A DNA stretch of 64,000 bases from G963663315 sp965116335 (lineage in GTDB: Bacteria > Pseudomonadota > Gammaproteobacteria > Arenicellales > Poriferihabitantaceae): assembly GCA_965116335.1 (NCBI GenBank), contig OZ220677.1:496001-560000 (forward strand), written 5' to 3'. Below, piece after piece: positions 26,252 to 36,017 of this stretch. Every line of letters begins with the position of its first letter. Positions within the stretch are counted from its first letter, which is position 1. Made by a program: the position numbers and the translations under genes. The notes beneath the pieces were generated by a model that was given only the letters and a program-made list of their open reading frames with translations, made no database searches and had not been told where the DNA came from.

Positions 26252-27439
26252 TCAAACCTCTCTCTGGAAAAGACCGGCAATACCCTGACCGCCGCCAATG
26301 CACATGGTCACTACCGCATACTGTCCGCCGGTGCGCTCCAGCTCGGAAATAGCTTTCTCGGCAATGATTACGCCGGTCGCACCAATCGGATGACCCAATG
26401 AAATGCCGCTGCCGTTGGGATTCAGTTTACTCTGCGGGATGTCAAGGTCGCGGGCAACCGCAATCGCCTGGGCGGCAAAGGCTTCATTGACTTCCCACAC
26501 ATCAATATCATGGACAGAAAAGTCCGTATCCTTGAACAGATTACGCACCGCCGGTACGGGACCGATTCCCATATACGCGGGTTCAACCCCGGCAAAGGCA
26601 TACTTCACCAGACGGGCTCGCGGCTTTATTCCGCGAGCTTCGCACTGCTGGCGGCTCATCAAAACCATCGCCGCCGCGCCGTCATTGATACCGGACGCAT
26701 TACCCGCAGTCACTGTGCCATTCTCCTTGAATACCGGCTTCAGCTTTTGCATATCTTCAATCCTGGAATCAAAACGAACATGCTCATCCTGATCAAACCA
26801 GGCTGTGCCTTTCCGGGATTTCAGTTCAATCGGCACAATCTGCTCCTTGAAGTATCCCTGCACAATCGCGTTTTGCGCCCTGCGGTGGCTGGTCAGCGCG
26901 AAGGCATCCTGCTCGTCACGGGACACTCCCCATTTTTCGGCGATGTTTTCTGCCGTGACTCCCATGTGACAGCCCTCCATCGGGCAATGCAGGGCAGCCA
27001 GCATCATGTCCTGCAATTTGCCATCTCCCAGACGGTTGCCATAGCGTACCCCGGTCGCCAGATACCCGCCCCGGCTCATCACTTCGACTCCTCCCGCCAG
27101 CGCCGTATCGCACAATCCCAGCTCAATCTGCTGCGCCGAAGTGACAATAGCCTGCATCCCGCTGCCACACAGACGATTGACTGTGACCGCTACCGTACTG
27201 TGCGGCAATCCGCCGTTAAGCGCCACCACTCTGGATATATATGCGTCATGCGGCTCGGTATGAATCACGTTGCCGACCGTGACATGGCCCACCGATTGCC
27301 CGTCAATGGACGCTCTTTTTACCGCTTCCGAGACCACGGCGGCGCCAAGTTCGGCGGGAGAATGATTTTTCAGGCTACCGCCGAAACCGCCGACCGCTGT
27401 CCGCGCCCCACTCACAACTACTACTTCATTTTTTTGCAT
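26252..27439 (-). CDS. Acetyl-CoA C-acyltransferase (thiolase), BktB/PhaA-like
   Basis: A 395-residue thiolase. The acylated Cys91 lies in NRLCGSGMQA, the GHPIGATG motif carries the catalytic His near residue 350, and a second Cys lies in CIGGGQG near 380. It cleaves or forms beta-ketoacyl-CoA in the cytosol. It overlaps the end of acetoacetyl-CoA synthetase by 14 bases, so it most likely cleaves the acetoacetyl-CoA made by that enzyme to two acetyl-CoA. Degradative and synthetic directions cannot be told apart from sequence. Confidence 0.9.
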   Translation of the reverse strand: MQKNEVVVVSGARTAVGGFGGSLKNHSPAELGAAVVSEAVKRASIDGQSVGHVTVGNVIHTEPHDAYISRVVALNGGLPHSTVAVTVNRLCGSGMQAIVTSAQQIELGLCDTALAGGVEVMSRGGYLATGVRYGNRLGDGKLQDMMLAALHCPMEGCHMGVTAENIAEKWGVSRDEQDAFALTSHRRAQNAIVQGYFKEQIVPIELKSRKGTAWFDQDEHVRFDSRIEDMQKLKPVFKENGTVTAGNASGINDGAAAMVLMSRQQCEARGIKPRARLVKYAFAGVEPAYMGIGPVPAVRNLFKDTDFSVHDIDVWEVNEAFAAQAIAVARDLDIPQSKLNPNGSGISLGHPIGATGVIIAEKAISELERTGGQYAVVTMCIGGGQGIAGLFQREV

Positions 27440-29417
27440 ACTGATTACCTGAATTTGTTTGAAGTTCCTCTATATTCCTGAAATATTCAAGTGCTTCAGG
27501 GTTGGCCAGGGCCTCTGTGTTTTTGACCGGCTCCCCATGAACCACGTTGCGAACCGCGAGCTCCACGAGCTTGCCGCTCAGTGTGCGCGGGATGTCCGGC
27601 ACGGCAACAATGACCGCAGGCACATGTCGCGGCGAGGCATTTTCCCGGATTGTCCGTCGAATCAAATCCTTCAGGCAATCAGTCAACGCGACCCCGTCAC
27701 GCAACATCACGAATAGAACCACACGGACATCGCCATCCCATTGTTGCGTGATGCAAAGACTTTCCAGCACCTCATCTATCTTTTCGACCTGGCGATAAAT
27801 TTCCGCTGTACCTATCCTGACCCCGCCCGGATTGAGTGTCGCATCGGAACGGCCATAGATGATTACCCCATCATTGTCGGTCATTTGCGCATAATCCCCT
27901 TGCGCCCATACATTACGGAAACGGGAAAAATAAGAGTCATGATAACGTTTATTGTCCGCTTCATTCCAGAATCCCAGCGGCATACTGGGGAAGGGTCGGG
28001 TGCAGACCAGCTCCGCGCGTTTTCCCTGGAGCGGAGTCGGGTCGTCATACTCTCCTTCGTATACATCCACAGCCATCCCCAGGCCAGCGCCCTGGATTTC
28101 ACCCCGGTATACCGGCCGCATCGGATTACCGAGCACAAAACACGAAACAATATCCGTTCCACCGGAAATGGAGCAAAGCATGACATCGGACTTGATCGCC
28201 TGATAAACGTAATCAAAACTTTCCGGTGACAGCGGCGACCCGGTCGACAAAATCGTCCGCAGGTTTGAGAGATCATTTTCCCGACACGGTGACAGAGCGG
28301 ACTTGGCGCAGGCGGAAATGTAACGGGCACTGGTGCCGAAAATGGAGATTGCCAACGAATCCGCCATCTTCCACATCGCGTTCTGATCCGGGTAAAACGG
28401 CGACCCGTCATACAGAATCAGGGTGCATCCACTGGCCAGCCCGCTGACCAGCCAGTTCCACATCATCCAGCCACAAGTCGTAAAGTAAAACAGACGATCC
28501 GCTCTCTTCACATCGGTATGCAGCCGATGCTCCTTGAGGTGTTGCAACAAGGTTCCACCCGCGCTATGCACAATACACTTCGGCTTGCCGGTCGTGCCGG
28601 ATGAATACAGAATGTAAAGCGGATGATCGAACGGCAACTGTACAAATTCCATGTCCCCGGAGCCGGTCTCGAAATCGCCGTACAACAAGGCATTATCCAG
28701 ACCACCTATATCCGGGGTCGAATCCAGGTATGGCACCACGATCACTTTTTCTACAGAGGGAATGTTGCTGGCAATGGATTTGGCCGAGCCCATCATCTCG
28801 TAGCGCTTCCCGTTGTAGTGGTAGCCATCCACACAAAACAGGACTTTCGGCTGGATCTGGGCAAACCGTTCCAGCGCACCACTCACTCCGAAATCCGGCG
28901 AACAGGAAGACCATATCGCCCCCAGGCTGGCCGTCGCCAGCATCGCGATTACGGTCTCCGGGCTATTGGTCATATAACCGGCCACCCGGTCTTGCGACCT
29001 GACTCCGAGTGCTTTCAGCAATTCCGAGCAGCGAATGACCTCTCTGAAAAGCTGTCGGTAAGACAGTTCCCTGCCCGCACCGGTTTCATTACGAAATATC
29101 AGCGCAGGACGATCATCCCGGAAACGAAGCAGGTTTTCAGCGAAATTCAGCCGTGCGCCCTCAAACCACACGGCTCCGGGCATGGCTGTCGGATGGTCCA
29201 CAACACGATCCCATCTGCGCGAACTGACCACATCTGAGAACTCCCACAACGCTGACCAGAATTGGTCGCTGTGCTCTATGCTCCAGCGGTAGAGAGAGTC
29301 ATAGTCACTGACTTGTGGGTGAACTTTCGCTACTCGCTGTATGAATCCATGAAGGTTGCTCTGCCGGATACTTTCGCTGGAGGGCTGCCAAAGAGGAGTC
29401 GTCATGCCCATCGGCAA
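27426..29417 (-). CDS. Acetoacetyl-CoA synthetase
   Basis: A 663-residue acyl-adenylate-forming enzyme that activates acetoacetate with ATP and CoA. The adenylation signature YSSGTTGKPKCIVH is in the middle of the chain, the ACS-type N-terminal domain is present, and a C-terminal YGRSDATLNPGGVRIGTAEIY region contains the A8 hinge. The GGTDIVSCF segment is typical of acetoacetyl-CoA synthetases. It lies 6 bases after the ferredoxin gene. With the divergent leucine genes making acetoacetate via HMG-CoA lyase, its role is to rescue that acetoacetate. Confidence 0.92.
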   Translation of the reverse strand: MPMGMTTPLWQPSSESIRQSNLHGFIQRVAKVHPQVSDYDSLYRWSIEHSDQFWSALWEFSDVVSSRRWDRVVDHPTAMPGAVWFEGARLNFAENLLRFRDDRPALIFRNETGAGRELSYRQLFREVIRCSELLKALGVRSQDRVAGYMTNSPETVIAMLATASLGAIWSSCSPDFGVSGALERFAQIQPKVLFCVDGYHYNGKRYEMMGSAKSIASNIPSVEKVIVVPYLDSTPDIGGLDNALLYGDFETGSGDMEFVQLPFDHPLYILYSSGTTGKPKCIVHSAGGTLLQHLKEHRLHTDVKRADRLFYFTTCGWMMWNWLVSGLASGCTLILYDGSPFYPDQNAMWKMADSLAISIFGTSARYISACAKSALSPCRENDLSNLRTILSTGSPLSPESFDYVYQAIKSDVMLCSISGGTDIVSCFVLGNPMRPVYRGEIQGAGLGMAVDVYEGEYDDPTPLQGKRAELVCTRPFPSMPLGFWNEADNKRYHDSYFSRFRNVWAQGDYAQMTDNDGVIIYGRSDATLNPGGVRIGTAEIYRQVEKIDEVLESLCITQQWDGDVRVVLFVMLRDGVALTDCLKDLIRRTIRENASPRHVPAVIVAVPDIPRTLSGKLVELAVRNVVHGEPVKNTEALANPEALEYFRNIEELQTNSGNQYAKK

Positions 29418-29423
29418 CGTCTC

Positions 29424-29744
29424 TTAATACTGGAACTCAGGCACATGGACGATCAGGCCATCCAGTTTATCCGTGATATCGATCTGGCAACTCAGACGGC
29501 TGAATTCATCCACATTATCAGCGAACTCCAGCATGTCGCGCTCCTCATCATCCATTTTGTCGAGTTTATCCATCCAACTCCCGTCGATGTGAACATGGCA
29601 GGTGGCGCAGCAACATGAACCTCCGCACTCGGCCAGAATACCGGAAAGGTCATGGCGCCTGGCAAGCAGCATTACAGAGGTTCCGGTCTGACCCTCGGCG
29701 GCCAGCTCACTGCCATCCGCCAATCTGAAATTTATAACAGGCAT
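29424..29744 (-). CDS. 2Fe-2S ferredoxin (adrenodoxin type)
   Basis: A 106-residue plant/vertebrate-type [2Fe-2S] ferredoxin. The cluster ligands are Cys40, Cys46 and Cys49 in AECGGSCCCATCHV and Cys86 in RLSCQID, the C-x5-C-x2-C...C pattern. Two extra cysteines (44, 45) sit within the loop. It is the first gene before acetoacetyl-CoA synthetase and thiolase. No reductase or oxygenase partner is adjacent, so its electron partner is unknown. Confidence 0.92.
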   Translation of the reverse strand: MPVINFRLADGSELAAEGQTGTSVMLLARRHDLSGILAECGGSCCCATCHVHIDGSWMDKLDKMDDEERDMLEFADNVDEFSRLSCQIDITDKLDGLIVHVPEFQY

Positions 29745-29789
29745 TATTGTCTCGCTAACCCTGGTTGATGATTGGATTACTATTGCAAA

Positions 29790-29880
29790 TGGCGGAGAGA
29801 GAGGGATTCGAACCCTCGATACGCTATTAACGTATACACACTTTCCAGGCGTGCTCTTTCAACCACTCAGACACCTCTCC
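29790..29880 (-). tRNA. tRNA-Ser (GGA)
   Basis: A 91-base class II tRNA with a long variable arm (GTATACG..TGCGATAC-like stem), acceptor GGAGAGG pairing with the 3' TCTCTCC, anticodon loop CTGGAAA giving GGA, T-loop GTTCGAATC, and encoded CCA. It lies between the ferredoxin gene and the divergent isovaleryl-CoA dehydrogenase gene. Confidence 0.96.
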
Positions 29881-29949
29881 GCTTCGGTGCCGATTATGTC
29901 ACAGCAGGATGGATTTTATCCATACCCTGAACAGCGCGCGGAAGTAGTT

Positions 29950-29955
29950 TATAAT
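29950..29955 (+). promoter_or_regulatory. -10 element of the leucine-catabolism operon
   Basis: A perfect TATAAT lies 38 bases upstream of the GTG start of isovaleryl-CoA dehydrogenase. The -35 region is poor (CTGAAC at 29927-29932 with a 17-base spacer), suggesting an activator-dependent promoter. The ATG at 29954 overlaps this box, so that ATG cannot be the start on a transcript from here. Confidence 0.5.
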
Positions 29956-29992
29956 GCTTGGCACTATTGATTCTACTCAAAGACCTGTACCC

Positions 29993-31153
29993 GTGACCTG
30001 GCATTCGCTCAACTTCCATCCCGGAGAGGAAATCGACTTGCTTGGCGAGACCGTTCACTCGTTCTGCCAAGCTGAAATCGCGCCCCGCGCCCGACAAATT
30101 GACCAGTCCAATGAATTTCCTTGCGATTTATGGCGCAAATTCGGCGATCTGGGACTGCTGGGCATCACCACTCCGAGAGAATATGGCGGCGCGGATATGG
30201 GCTACCTCGCCCACATTGTCGCCATGGAAGAAATCAGCCGGGCTTGCGCTTCAGTGGGCCTCAGTTACGGGGCACATTCCAATCTGTGCGTCAACCAGAT
30301 CCGGCGCAACGGCTCACAACAACAGAAGCAGAAATATCTGCCCGCGTTGATTGCCGGGGAATGGGTCGGCGCTCTCGCCATGTCGGAGGCAGGCTCCGGG
30401 TCGGATGTGGTCAGTATGGGATTGAAGGCCGAGCGCAAGGGAGAATGCTATGTATTGAACGGCCACAAGATGTGGATCACCAATGGGCCGGATGCCGATG
30501 TCGTTGTGGTCTACGCGAAAACCGCGCCCGAAGCCGGGTCAAAAGGGATTTCCGCCTTCATCGTAGAAAAGGGTTTCGGCATCCAGACCACACAAAAACT
30601 GGACAAACTCGGAATGCGTGGCTCCAATACCGGCGAACTGGTATTCGACAATGTCGAAGTGCCGACCGACAATCTGCTGGGGCAGGAAAACCGGGGGGTC
30701 GAGATCTTGATGAGCGGCCTGGATTTTGAGCGCGCGGTTCTGTCCGGGGGGCCGTTGGGAATCATGCGCGCCTGCATGGATCTGGTCGTACCCTATATTC
30801 ACGAACGCAAGCAGTTCGGCCAGTCGATTGGAGAATTTCAGTTGATGCAGGGCAAACTTGCCGATATGTACAGCACGATGAATGCGTGCCGGGCGTATGC
30901 CTACGCGGTAGGCCGGGCCTGTGACCACGGCGAAACGACGCGCAAGGATGCCGCCGGTTCCATCCTGTACACTGCGGAGAAAGCGACCTGGATGGCACTC
31001 GAAACCATCCAGGCACTGGGCGCGAATGGGTATCTTAATGACTATCCGGCTGGTCGATTACTACGCGACGCGAAACTGTATGAGATCGGGGCAGGCACTT
31101 CAGAAATACGCAGAATGTTGATTGGCCGCGAACTTTTCAACGAAAGCCGCTGA
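29993..31153 (+). CDS. liuA: Isovaleryl-CoA dehydrogenase
   Basis: This flavoprotein oxidises isovaleryl-CoA to 3-methylcrotonyl-CoA in leucine breakdown. The family block GLSYGAHSNLC is present. The catalytic Glu lies in GLDFERAVLSGGPLG, the position special to isovaleryl-CoA dehydrogenases, and the end reads AGTSEIRRMLIGREL. The frame opens at an ATG (29954) but the GTG at 29993 gives TWHSLNF at the N-terminus, matching the length of known homologues (386 residues) and clearing the TATAAT box. It is the first gene of the operon. Confidence 0.92.
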   Translation: MTWHSLNFHPGEEIDLLGETVHSFCQAEIAPRARQIDQSNEFPCDLWRKFGDLGLLGITTPREYGGADMGYLAHIVAMEEISRACASVGLSYGAHSNLCVNQIRRNGSQQQKQKYLPALIAGEWVGALAMSEAGSGSDVVSMGLKAERKGECYVLNGHKMWITNGPDADVVVVYAKTAPEAGSKGISAFIVEKGFGIQTTQKLDKLGMRGSNTGELVFDNVEVPTDNLLGQENRGVEILMSGLDFERAVLSGGPLGIMRACMDLVVPYIHERKQFGQSIGEFQLMQGKLADMYSTMNACRAYAYAVGRACDHGETTRKDAAGSILYTAEKATWMALETIQALGANGYLNDYPAGRLLRDAKLYEIGAGTSEIRRMLIGRELFNESR

Positions 31154-31154
31154 T

Positions 31155-32366
31155 ATGCGTGGCAATAACCGACCGTTGCCTTGCCCGGATAATCCGGTCG
31201 TCATTACCGGATATGCCCGTACCCCGATCGGCAGTTTTCAGGGCTGTTTCAGCGAAGTCAGCGCAGCCGAACTCGGTGCTTGCTCGATGCGCTCTGCCAT
31301 ACAGCACTCGGGTCTGGAAGGAGGCGATGTCGATGAAGTCATCATGGGCAACGTGCTGTCCGCAGGTCAGGGTCAGGCTCCCGCCAGACAGGCGGCGCTC
31401 AAGGCAGGTCTTGCCGTTGCCACCGGCTGTACGACCATCAACAAAATGTGCGGCTCCGGGATGAAAGCCGTCATGCTCGCGCATGACCTGCTGGTCGCTG
31501 GCAGCAATGACTTCATGGTTGCCGGTGGTATGGAAAACATGAGTAAAGCACCCTATCTGTTGCCCAGAGCGCGTACCGGCCAACGGCTGGGACACGGCGA
31601 GATGCTGGATCATCTATTTCTCGACGGCCTGGAAGACGCCTACCAGAAAGGCTCTCTGATGGGTGTATTCGCCGAATCATGCGCGGACAAATATGGCTTT
31701 ACCCGGCAACAGCAGGACCAGTACGCGATTGAATCCCTGAATCGCGCCCGGCAGGCCAGTGACAGCGGCGCGTTTGATAACGAGATCATCCCGGTGAATG
31801 TACAGCATCGAGAGGGCGAACTCACCATCGCCAGGGATGAACAGCCGTTCAAGGCGACGATCAGCAAAATCCCGCATCTGAAACCAGCCTTCAAGAGAAA
31901 CGGCACGGTTACCGCAGCCAATTCGAGCTCCATATCTGATGGCGCCGCAGTGCTGACACTGATGCGTGAATCCACCGCATACAAACGGGGGGTGACTCCG
32001 ATTGCCAGAATCCTGGGGCACATTACCCATGCTCGCGAGCCCGCCTGGTTCACCACGGCTCCGGTCGGCGCAATCGGGGCATTGCTGGATGCCCTCACCC
32101 TGACGGTGGAAGACATTGACCTGTTCGAGGTCAACGAGGCATTTGCCGTGGTGACCATGGCCGCCATGCAGGAACACGCAATCGACCACCAGAAAATCAA
32201 TATCCATGGCGGCGCCTGTGCCCTGGGGCATCCGATTGGCGCATCCGGGGCGCGTATTCTGGTCACTCTGTTATCGGCACTACAACAATATGACCTGAAA
32301 ACCGGAGTGGCCGCATTGTGCATCGGCGGAGGCGAGGCCACCGCCATGGCAGTGGAGCGGGTCTGA
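31155..32366 (+). CDS. Acetyl-CoA C-acetyltransferase (thiolase)
   Basis: A 403-residue thiolase with the acyl-accepting Cys in NKMCGSGMKAV, the His motif GHPIGASGA and the second Cys in CIGGGEATA. The ATG at 31155 follows the dehydrogenase stop by one base; the frame also extends a little upstream, inside the previous gene. It is a second, distinct thiolase in the region. In the liu operons of Pseudomonas the position between dehydrogenase and carboxylase is not occupied by a thiolase. It presumably cleaves acetoacetyl-CoA from leucine. Confidence 0.9.
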   Translation: MRGNNRPLPCPDNPVVITGYARTPIGSFQGCFSEVSAAELGACSMRSAIQHSGLEGGDVDEVIMGNVLSAGQGQAPARQAALKAGLAVATGCTTINKMCGSGMKAVMLAHDLLVAGSNDFMVAGGMENMSKAPYLLPRARTGQRLGHGEMLDHLFLDGLEDAYQKGSLMGVFAESCADKYGFTRQQQDQYAIESLNRARQASDSGAFDNEIIPVNVQHREGELTIARDEQPFKATISKIPHLKPAFKRNGTVTAANSSSISDGAAVLTLMRESTAYKRGVTPIARILGHITHAREPAWFTTAPVGAIGALLDALTLTVEDIDLFEVNEAFAVVTMAAMQEHAIDHQKINIHGGACALGHPIGASGARILVTLLSALQQYDLKTGVAALCIGGGEATAMAVERV

Positions 32367-32376
32367 CGGTCCGGTA

Positions 32377-34002
32377 ATGCCAAAAATTGAATCCAGCGTT
32401 GATACCGGCTCAGCGGAGTTTGCCGCCAATGCCGATGCCATGCGTGTGCAAATCGCCGACTTTCGGGAGATTGCTGAAAAGATCACTCAGGGCGGCAGCG
32501 CAAGCGCCCGCAAAAAGCATACGGAACGGGGCAAGCTACTGGTGCGTCAACGCATCAGCAATCTGATTGATACCGGAACCCCATTTCTCGAGCTCTCCCT
32601 GTTCGCTGGCTGGGAAATGTACGAAGACACGATCAATGCAGGCGGAATTATTACCGGCATTGGCCGTGTGCAGGGTATCGAATGTGTGATCATCGCCAAC
32701 GACGCCACGGTGAAGGGCGGAACCTACTACCCGATTACGGTCAAGAAACACCTCCGCGCCCAGGAAATCGCCCTGCAGAACAACCTGCCCTGTATCTATC
32801 TGGCGGATTCAGGCGGAGCGTTTTTGCCGTTACAGGATGAAGTATTCCCGGACAAGGAGCATTTCGGGCGGATATTTTATAATCAGGCCAACCTGTCAGC
32901 AGCCGGTATTCCACAAATTGCGGTGACCATGGGGAGTTGCACGGCAGGCGGCGCTTATGTACCGGCGATGTGTGATGAAAGCATCATCGTCCAGAATCAA
33001 GGCACCATTTTCCTGGGCGGCCCGCCATTGGTGAAAGCGGCAACCGGAGAAGAAGTCAGTGCCGAAGCGTTGGGCGGCGCCGAAGTGCACGGGCGGATTT
33101 CCGGCGTGGTGGATCATATTGCGATGGATGATTACGATGCCCTGCGTCAGGCGCGCAGACTGGTCAGCCACCTGAACCGCATCAAACGATTTGATCTGAA
33201 ACTGAAGCCGCCCGCAGAACCAGCCTGGTCAAGCGAAGAACTGCTGGGCATCGTTCCCCCGCCGGGCAGCCACATCGGATTCGATATTCGTGAAATCATT
33301 GCGCGTCTGGTGGATGGCAGTGAGCTGGATGAATTCAAGCAGAATTACGGCACGACTCTGGTTTGCGGTTTCGCTCATTTACATGGCTATCCGGTCGGCA
33401 TTGTCGCCAACAACGGCATCCTGTTTTCCGAATCCGCGCTGAAAGGCACCCACTTCATTGAACTGTGCACACAACGCAAAATCCCGCTGATTTTCCTGCA
33501 GAACATAACCGGATTCATGGTCGGTCAAAAATATGAAGCCGGAGGCATTGCCAGGGATGGAGCGAAAATGGTGACTGCGGTCGCCAATGCAAGAGTACCG
33601 AAATTCACGGTTATTGTCGGTGGCAGCTTTGGCGCCGGTAATTATGCGATGTGTGGCCGGGCATTTGCCCCCAGGTTCCTGTGGCTCTGGCCCAATGCCA
33701 GAATTTCGGTGATGGGTGGAGAACAGGCGGCCAATGTTCTGGCTCAGGTCAGGCTGGATGCACACTCCGCACAAGGTGGAAAGATCAGGGAAGAGGACAG
33801 GAAGGATCCCAAAATGCAGGACTTCAAGGACTCGATACGGCAGCAATATGAGAGTCAGGGACATCCTGGTTATGCCAGTGCCCGACTGTGGGATGACGGC
33901 ATTATTGACCCACGCGATACCCGACGAACATTGGCGCTGGCCATCTCAGCCTCACTCAACGCGCCAATAGAAGAAACCCGGTTCGGGGTTTTTCGGATGT
34001 AG
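32377..34002 (+). CDS. liuB: 3-methylcrotonyl-CoA carboxylase beta (carboxyltransferase) subunit
   Basis: A 541-residue carboxyltransferase subunit that moves CO2 from carboxybiotin to 3-methylcrotonyl-CoA. It has the two crotonase-like halves, with GGAYVPAMCDE and IFLGGPPLVKAATGEEVSAE in the first and QNITGFMVG and GGSFGAGNYAMCGRAF in the second. The length and the AMCGRAF...FLWLWPNARISVMGGEQAA stretch (shown here in parts) separate it from propionyl-CoA carboxylase. The biotin subunit follows after 5 bases. Confidence 0.94.
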   Translation: MPKIESSVDTGSAEFAANADAMRVQIADFREIAEKITQGGSASARKKHTERGKLLVRQRISNLIDTGTPFLELSLFAGWEMYEDTINAGGIITGIGRVQGIECVIIANDATVKGGTYYPITVKKHLRAQEIALQNNLPCIYLADSGGAFLPLQDEVFPDKEHFGRIFYNQANLSAAGIPQIAVTMGSCTAGGAYVPAMCDESIIVQNQGTIFLGGPPLVKAATGEEVSAEALGGAEVHGRISGVVDHIAMDDYDALRQARRLVSHLNRIKRFDLKLKPPAEPAWSSEELLGIVPPPGSHIGFDIREIIARLVDGSELDEFKQNYGTTLVCGFAHLHGYPVGIVANNGILFSESALKGTHFIELCTQRKIPLIFLQNITGFMVGQKYEAGGIARDGAKMVTAVANARVPKFTVIVGGSFGAGNYAMCGRAFAPRFLWLWPNARISVMGGEQAANVLAQVRLDAHSAQGGKIREEDRKDPKMQDFKDSIRQQYESQGHPGYASARLWDDGIIDPRDTRRTLALAISASLNAPIEETRFGVFRM

Positions 34003-34007
34003 CTTCC

Positions 34008-36017
34008 ATGTTCCGCAAAATTCTCATCGCCAACCGGGGAGAAATCGCCTGCCGCATCGCGCAAACAGCGAAAAAGCTCAACATAGAGACGGTCGCAGTC
34101 TATTCACAGACTGATCAAGAGGCGCTACATGTCAGCCACTGTGATCAGGCGGTACTGATCGCTGGCGATACCCCCGCCGGGAGTTATCTGGATGCTGAAA
34201 AAATCCTGGCTGCCGCAAACTCAACAGGTGCCCAGGCCATTCATCCCGGCTACGGCTTTTTATCGGAAAACGCAGAATTTGCCCATTTATGCGACCATCA
34301 CGGGATCATCTTCATTGGCCCGTCCGCCCAATCCATACGTATCATGGGAGCGAAGAACCAGGCGCGCAAAACCGTAGCGCAGGCGGGAGTCCCGGTCCTC
34401 CCCGGCTATGACGGTGACAATCAGGATAGTGACTGGCTGCTGGAAATGGCCAACCAGATCGGCTATCCCCTGTTGATCAAAGCAGCGGCAGGTGGCGGCG
34501 GCAAAGGTATGCGGCGGGTCGAACGGCCTGAAGACTTCCATTCGTCCCTGGAAGCAGTCCAGCGCGAAAGCCGGTCCGCTTTTGGTGATGATACCGTTCT
34601 GCTTGAGCGTTTCCTGCCGGTAACCCGACATATTGAAGTCCAGATCTTCGCAGACCATCACGGCAATATCGTGCACTTGTATGAGCGTGACTGCTCCATG
34701 CAACGCAGACATCAGAAGGTGATCGAGGAATCGCCTGCACCGGGGATCAGCGATACTATACGAGCAAGGATGACCGATGCAGCGATTGAGTGCGCCCGCT
34801 CAATCCAGTACCGCGGCGCAGGCACCGTTGAATTCCTGATGCTCCCGGATGGTAACTTCTATTTCATGGAAATGAACACGCGACTCCAGGTGGAGCATCC
34901 CGTAACTGAAATGGTAACTGGCCAGGACCTCGTGGAATGGCAGTTCAGGGTTGCGGCCGGCGACCCCCTGCCCTGTCGCCAGGATCAGATTCGTCGGCAC
35001 GGTCACGCGATTGAAGCCAGGATTTATGCGGAGAACCCGAGAACCGGGTTTCTGCCTTCCCCCGGCAAAGTGCATCATATCAACCATCCCGAAACCGCCC
35101 ACGGGTTACGGGTAGACACCGGCATCCGCGCCGGGGATACCATCACTCCATATTATGACCCGATGGTTTGTAAACTGATTGTCCACGGGAGCTCTCGCGC
35201 AGAAGCACTGGGCCGCATGGCCGCCGCATTGGATGACTACCGGATTCTGGGCGTAAACAACAACATCGCATTTCTGTTAAATCTGGTCCGGGACCCGGCT
35301 TTCACAGAAGCGAAGCTCGATACCGGATTCATAGAAAGGAGCCTGTCGACCCTGACAAATGCCCGGACCAGCGTTACCGAAGCTGCTCGATTTGCCGCAA
35401 TTTTCCTGTATTTGTCCGACATCGGCCAGCAACAGGCTGAACAACTCGAACAAATCGATCAATGGTCGCCCTGGGTTGCTGATTGGAGCCATCAACCGGA
35501 GTGCCTGATACGAGAGGAATGCACTCGACGGTATCTGTTCGAGGCAGAGGGGCAGCAGATCCCGGTCACACTCAGTTGTCGGGGAGCAGACTTCCGGTTC
35601 GGTGACGATGAATCGCTCGCCCCGATGCAGGCGAAATTGAACGGCATGCGTCTGGAAATCCAGTCAGGGTATCAGCGAGAAGTCATACTGGCAGCCAGAT
35701 CCGGCTCAACTGTTTCACTCTGCATTCAACAATATCACTTTATTTTCAATATCATAATAAACAAAATTAAAGTAAAACATGATATTCAAGGCGAACACCT
35801 TCCCCAGACCACACTGCAATCCCCGATGCCGGGGACAGTGGTGGATATAAAAGTAAAACCCGACCAGCCAGTGATCGCCGGAGAGGTACTGATGATTATC
35901 GAAGCAATGAAAATGGAGCACCAGATCAAATCCCCTCGAGACGGTATCGTGACGGGTATAAATTATGCGATTGGCGACCCGGTCGCACAAAACGCCATGT
36001 TGGTGGTGGTCGAATAA
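34008..36017 (+). CDS. liuD: 3-methylcrotonyl-CoA carboxylase alpha (biotin) subunit
   Basis: 669 residues. Biotin carboxylase is at about 1-450 with the ATP-grasp loop AAGGGGKGM and FYFMEMNTRLQVEHPVTE, then a linker domain, then a biotinyl domain with the biotin Lys in EAMKMEHQI near the C-terminus. It carboxylates biotin for the beta subunit. The linker segment encoded at about 35730-35790 is unusually AT-rich (residues IIINKIKVKHDI), with base use unlike the rest of the gene. Its stop overlaps the HMG-CoA lyase start by one base. Confidence 0.94.
   Translation: MFRKILIANRGEIACRIAQTAKKLNIETVAVYSQTDQEALHVSHCDQAVLIAGDTPAGSYLDAEKILAAANSTGAQAIHPGYGFLSENAEFAHLCDHHGIIFIGPSAQSIRIMGAKNQARKTVAQAGVPVLPGYDGDNQDSDWLLEMANQIGYPLLIKAAAGGGGKGMRRVERPEDFHSSLEAVQRESRSAFGDDTVLLERFLPVTRHIEVQIFADHHGNIVHLYERDCSMQRRHQKVIEESPAPGISDTIRARMTDAAIECARSIQYRGAGTVEFLMLPDGNFYFMEMNTRLQVEHPVTEMVTGQDLVEWQFRVAAGDPLPCRQDQIRRHGHAIEARIYAENPRTGFLPSPGKVHHINHPETAHGLRVDTGIRAGDTITPYYDPMVCKLIVHGSSRAEALGRMAAALDDYRILGVNNNIAFLLNLVRDPAFTEAKLDTGFIERSLSTLTNARTSVTEAARFAAIFLYLSDIGQQQAEQLEQIDQWSPWVADWSHQPECLIREECTRRYLFEAEGQQIPVTLSCRGADFRFGDDESLAPMQAKLNGMRLEIQSGYQREVILAARSGSTVSLCIQQYHFIFNIIINKIKVKHDIQGEHLPQTTLQSPMPGTVVDIKVKPDQPVIAGEVLMIIEAMKMEHQIKSPRDGIVTGINYAIGDPVAQNAMLVVVE

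Noticed and set aside
29790..29880. Palindrome with TACG...CGTA near 29820-29840, first considered as a LiuR-type operator
   Set aside because: It is the long variable arm of tRNA-Ser.
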